From: Taiwanofungus camphoratus
Taxonomy: Eukaryota > Basidiomycota > Agaricomycetes > Polyporales > Taiwanofungaceae
Direction of reading: 5' to 3'
Assembly: GCA_003999685.1 (NCBI GenBank)
Contig: CP021224.1
Location: forward strand, 372,001 to 436,000
Length of the DNA: 64,000 nt
The stretch's first letter is position 1, and every line of letters begins with the position of its first letter. The notes beneath the pieces were generated by a model. It made no database searches. It was not told the DNA's origin and saw nothing but the letters and a program-made list of their open reading frames with translations. This document shows positions 59,984-64,000 of the stretch, piece after piece. A program made the translations under genes and the position numbers.

Positions 59984-62900
59984 ATGGGGCGCGGGCTCGC
60001 TTCTCCTGGTCCGACACCTTTACCGAAGGTCTCATTCATGAAAGTATACGACGATGCATCTACTCAGCCAACGGGTGTGCATGATCTTCAGGCAAGGTCA
60101 TATGGGTGTAAGTCGAAGAGTGCCTTTTGATAGCGTCGTCGTTGACGTGTTATAGACAATGACTTCTCCGAGTTCAAAAGACCTGAGCATTATATTCGTT
60201 ACATCGGTTGGTTCTCGTCGATCAGAAGTCCAAGCAATCACTAAACGATATTTATTACTAGAGCCTCTTGAGAGTGAGCTGGCTGTTCAAGTGGAGTACG
60301 ACATGGACGAACAAGGTCAAGTCATCGTTATTGTGGGAGCGACGATGGTTTCTCTAACAGGCATCGGTAGACCAGGAATGGCTGGATGCCGTGAATGCTG
60401 AACGTAAAAGAGCACAATTGGACAATGTGTCATATGAGATCTTTGAAATTGTTATGGATCGGTTGGAGAAGGAATGGTTTGACTTGGTATATTTCCGTTC
60501 ATCTCTCTTTCAAGTATTTGTTGATATTGACTTGTCACAAGACAAAGAACATTCCTAAACCAGATATGGCTCTTCCCTCGGAAGACTCTACGTGTGCCAT
60601 TTGCGACGATTCAGAAGGAGAGAATACCAATGCTATCGTCTTCTGTGACGGTTGCAATTTGGCAGTGCATCAAGGTTTTTCTTTCACTGTCTTTGGGTGA
60701 TCACATGCTAATATTTTACAGATTGTTACGGGGTACCATATATTCCTGAAGGTCAATGGCTATGCAGGAAATGCACTGTCTCTCCGGAAAATCCAGTAGT
60801 AAGACCGGCAACAGCAATTCCTCTACGTTGATTGTATCTCTGACCTACATTGACAAGTCCTGTATTCTGTGTCCGAACGAGGGCGGCGCCTTCAAGCAGA
60901 CTGTCCATGGAGAGTGGGTACACCTGCTATGTGCGATCTGGATACCAGAGACACACGTTGCCAATGATGTATTTATGGAGCCCATCACGGGTGTTGATAA
61001 GATTTCAAAACAGCGCTGGAAGCTTGTACGCCTTTCACAAGTTTCTCCTTCCGAATACCTAATCTTGTCTTGTCGGCAGAAATGTTCTATATGTGACATC
61101 CGAGAGGGCGCTTGCATCCAATGCACGAAAGCGTCTTGTTTCCTGGCTTTCCATGCAACATGTGCGAGGAAAGAGAAGCTTTTGATGCCCATGAAAGCCT
61201 CACAGGGATCTGAGGCTCCGACGCTTGCCGCTTACTGCGAGAAGCATCTGCCAGTAGGTTTTTGCTCGATTGTCCATGTGATTGCATGATAATGACAGAA
61301 ACCAGAAAGAGCAACAAGAGATACGTGCATCCGCACTCGCAGCTGAGGAAGGGGAGTGTGAGGCTTTAGATGACAAGCTTCATAGCCCCAAGTCCTCCAA
61401 GACGGCTCGAGCATATGCCAAGACTTATAAACCAGGACCACCGCTTGTCCCGCATATCATTGTAGAGCGTATCATGCAATATATTGGAAAGGTGGGGATT
61501 CGGCACAAGCGAGAGTTTGTGCTCTTGGTGTGCAAATATTGGAGTCTGAAGCGCGAGGCACGTAGAGGGGCTGCATTCTTGAAGAGGCTGCACTTGGAGC
61601 CCTGGACGGCATCCTCAGGTGGCATGCAACAGACAGATGAGGAGAAGGCTATCAAACTCGAGGTTGGTGTCTAACACAATTGTCGCCCACACGTAACAAA
61701 AGTTGACTAAATCTGCCTAGTACATGAAATGCCTGAGGCAGGATCTTGAAAGCCTCCGGATGCTTGCGGAGTTGAGCCGCAAGCGTGAGAGTAGGAAGCG
61801 CGAACAAACGGAAATCATTCAGGACGTATTCAACCGTTTCCTGTTCGCACATGAGCCATCTCTCCGAATGGCATTCGAGAAGATCGTTGGGTACAAGACA
61901 CTGTCTAACATCACGTTCTTGCGCTGATTCCCGCTCTGCAGCTCCGATCGCCACGAATACTTCAAGAATCCTGTCTCAAGAGTCGACGTGCCCGATTACT
62001 ACGATATCATCAAGCGGCCTATGAATTGGAATGTCATAGACCGTAAGCTAGATAGACACGAATATCTTGATCTTCAGAACTTCAAGGCGAGCTTTTCTCA
62101 GGATCTGCTTTGTCCCCATTTCAATTTTTTCTGAATGCGTCACCCAGGATGATGTAAACCTTGTACTCGATAATGCAATGATCTATAATAGGCCAGGCAC
62201 ACCTTTCTTCAAAGCTGCACAGAGGATCAAGGCTTCGGCCGAACCTGTCATGGCTGACCTAGACAGAATAGCCTCATCACGAATCCCCGACGATGAATTG
62301 GAAGATGGCAAACCAGCTAGTTCAAGGCCTACTTTCGGTAACCTTGAGCCTCCTTTACGCTTGCTTGATCTACTCCTCTCCGAGAGTGCTATCAAAGACG
62401 ACATCGACCTCATACTTGACAAGGAGCCCCTCGAATATCTCTTCAGCTACGAATCTCCCAAATTTAAACCGAAGCCGCCACCGCCACCACCAAAGCCCAG
62501 ACGCAATCGGAAGGCAGATTTGGAAAGGAAGCGGTTGGAACGGTTGGCTGCAACGCGGGGACAATTGGACGCTTCACCTGGATTTCGTGCACCCAGGACA
62601 CGGCGTGCGCGTGCGGTCGTCGCCGCATTCGAAGCAGAAGTGGCGAAGCAAGACGTCATTTCTGGTGGTCCTGAGTCTGTTCCTTCAGGCGAAGGGATTG
62701 GTGCAGAGGGTGTCCCTTTGACGGGCCCGAAAGCGAGATCAAAACGTGCTTCAGCAGGTGTCTCGGGTCATGCGGAGCATCCGCCCATGTTAGAGACCGT
62801 AGACAACCAACAGTCATTCAGCTTATTCGACAAAGGTTGGATTTTGCCACCTGATCAACGGCGAGGTAACAGACCGCCTATCGAGCGGCATCCTCTTCCG

Positions 62901-64000
62901 CCACCCAGGAAAAAGGCTAAGACAGGTTAATCTGTTGCTTCTGTGTAGGAATGTCTCACGGACTAATCACTTATCTGGACACAGCTCGTGGCAAGTCTCA
63001 TTTATCGACGTTCAGTACCTCTGCCGCAGACAATGAAACGCTACGTTCCACTCCACCTCCCGAGACTTACAGAATTGAACTTCCAGTCGTACCACAATTC
63101 TCCGACGAAATCATGAATGCGGATCAGCTGCAAGTCGACCTCAGTCAGATGATTTGGGATCAAGAGACAGGCGAACAAGGAGATGCGTTGCTGGCTGCGC
63201 CTATGATGCCTATTATCATTGAGGAATTGGATACACCTGCTACTCGGCGAGAGAAGAATATGCGCCGCAAACAGGAGAAAACACGACTAGCAGCTGCTGC
63301 TGCAATCGCAAATCCCATCGAAGCAACGACAAAAACCTCTACTTCTTTGGCGGCGCAACCAAGCTGGCCGGAAAAACAAGAAGACGGTTCAGATTTGTCT
63401 TCCCTTAGTGAGCTAAGCGAAGAAGAACTAGAGGGAGAAGAGTCTGGCATTGCAGAGGTTACCCAGTCCGTACATGTACCTCCGGAAAGTTCGTCAACAA
63501 GTGAACCCCATCACAATCGCAGATCGCAACGAAGGAAGACTATCGAAGTTGAACCTGGTGCTGTTGTGGTGCAAAAAGGCGAGACTCTTGAAGGTGGCAC
63601 ACTTGGTATGTTAACGTTTGTTACAGCCATATTCGCATTGACATGTTCTTGAATGCAGTGTGGGCAAAAGCAGGTGAGGACATATGATGCCCTGTTGAAA
63701 TGCTTTTTTATCCTCACTTTGGAAAGATTCCTATCCATGGTGGCCTGCAGTAGTTTTCGAGTCCGATGATCCTCACGTCCCCAAGAGTGTTCTCCATCAG
63801 AAAAATGATGTGACTCGAACTGAACACGGGTCTCTTCATCTCGTGCGATTCTTTGATAGACAAAACTCATGGTAGGCTTGATGATGTACTGACAGCGTTT
63901 CGCTGATAAGACTTCTTACAGGCAGTGGGTGGAATTGAACCGATTGAAGATGCTCGGCGAGAACGACAGTAAGCTAGCTAGTGTTGGGGCGTTGAATCTC
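59984..64000 (+). CDS. NTO1: BRPF/Nto1-type chromatin reader (PHD, extended PHD, bromodomain, PWWP), 3' end beyond window
   Basis: Scaffold and histone reader of a NuA3/MOZ-type acetyltransferase complex, by family knowledge. ATG at 59984 ([20 protein letters not shown]), then an EPL1-like segment ([31 protein letters not shown]). The first PHD finger is [20 protein letters not shown], continuing [20 protein letters not shown] with LCRKC. The zinc knuckle and second PHD read [45 protein letters not shown] and [18 protein letters not shown]. The bromodomain at 61.9-62.25 kb shows [17 protein letters not shown] and [18 protein letters not shown], retaining the acetyl-lysine-type Asn. A basic linker ([17 protein letters not shown]) follows. 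A PWWP domain begins at about 63.66 kb ([21 protein letters not shown]) and runs off the right edge. The full reader set makes it closer to animal BRPF than to yeast Nto1. Confidence 0.92.

Overview
The window looks like nuclear DNA from an Agaricomycete-type basidiomycete. The genes are dense and lie on both strands. They are split by many short GT-AG introns of about 45-60 bp, and protein domains only become continuous once these are removed. The recognisable proteins are eukaryotic housekeeping or regulatory proteins, and there is a spliceosomal U2 snRNA gene. The taxon call is inference from gene structure and protein style, not from a marker gene.

Layout. 1-3.9 kb: 5' part of a Doa4/USP8-type deubiquitinase (minus, cut by the left edge). 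3.9-5.9 kb: mostly empty, with one orphan frame. 5.9-8.5 kb: an intact phenol 2-monooxygenase-like flavoenzyme. 8.5-11.1 kb: no supported gene. 11.2-13.8 kb: a RanBP3/Yrb2-type Ran-binding protein. 14.3-18.6 kb: the Rxt3 histone deacetylase complex subunit with a very low-complexity N-terminal half. 19.4-21.1 kb: two tandem small paralogues of unknown family. 21.7-24.3 kb: a CorA-type Mg2+ transporter. 24.5-24.7 kb: U2 snRNA (minus). 25.6-26.05 kb: two MITEs inserted side by side.

The most unusual part is 26.1-41.0 kb. It holds a minus-strand cluster of proteins with the LUFS domain (LUG/Flo8/SSDP: a LisH motif followed by a Trp-rich stretch). Three are full length, one is a 92-residue mini version, and one further stretch may be a relic. 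Where both splice sites can be read, the copies interrupt the domain at the same two places in the same phase. An F-box/LRR gene lies inside the cluster.

41.6-47.1 kb: a very large protein with three START-like segments and a C-terminal membrane helix. 47.1-49.25 kb: mostly empty. 49.25-50.6 kb: pyridoxal kinase. 50.7-54.7 kb: two single-pass membrane proteins transcribed head to head. 55.4-56.3 kb: RNA polymerase III subunit Rpc25, divergent from the mitochondrial pyrimidine nucleotide carrier Rim2 (56.6-57.8 kb). 58.2-59.7 kb: ARP2, divergent from a BRPF/Nto1-type chromatin reader (60.0 kb to beyond the right edge).

Exon boundaries were worked out by hand from splice signals and reading-phase checks. 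Gene ends are reliable where a start or stop codon is quoted. Internal exons of the longest genes are less certain. No retroviral or other virus-like element was seen.
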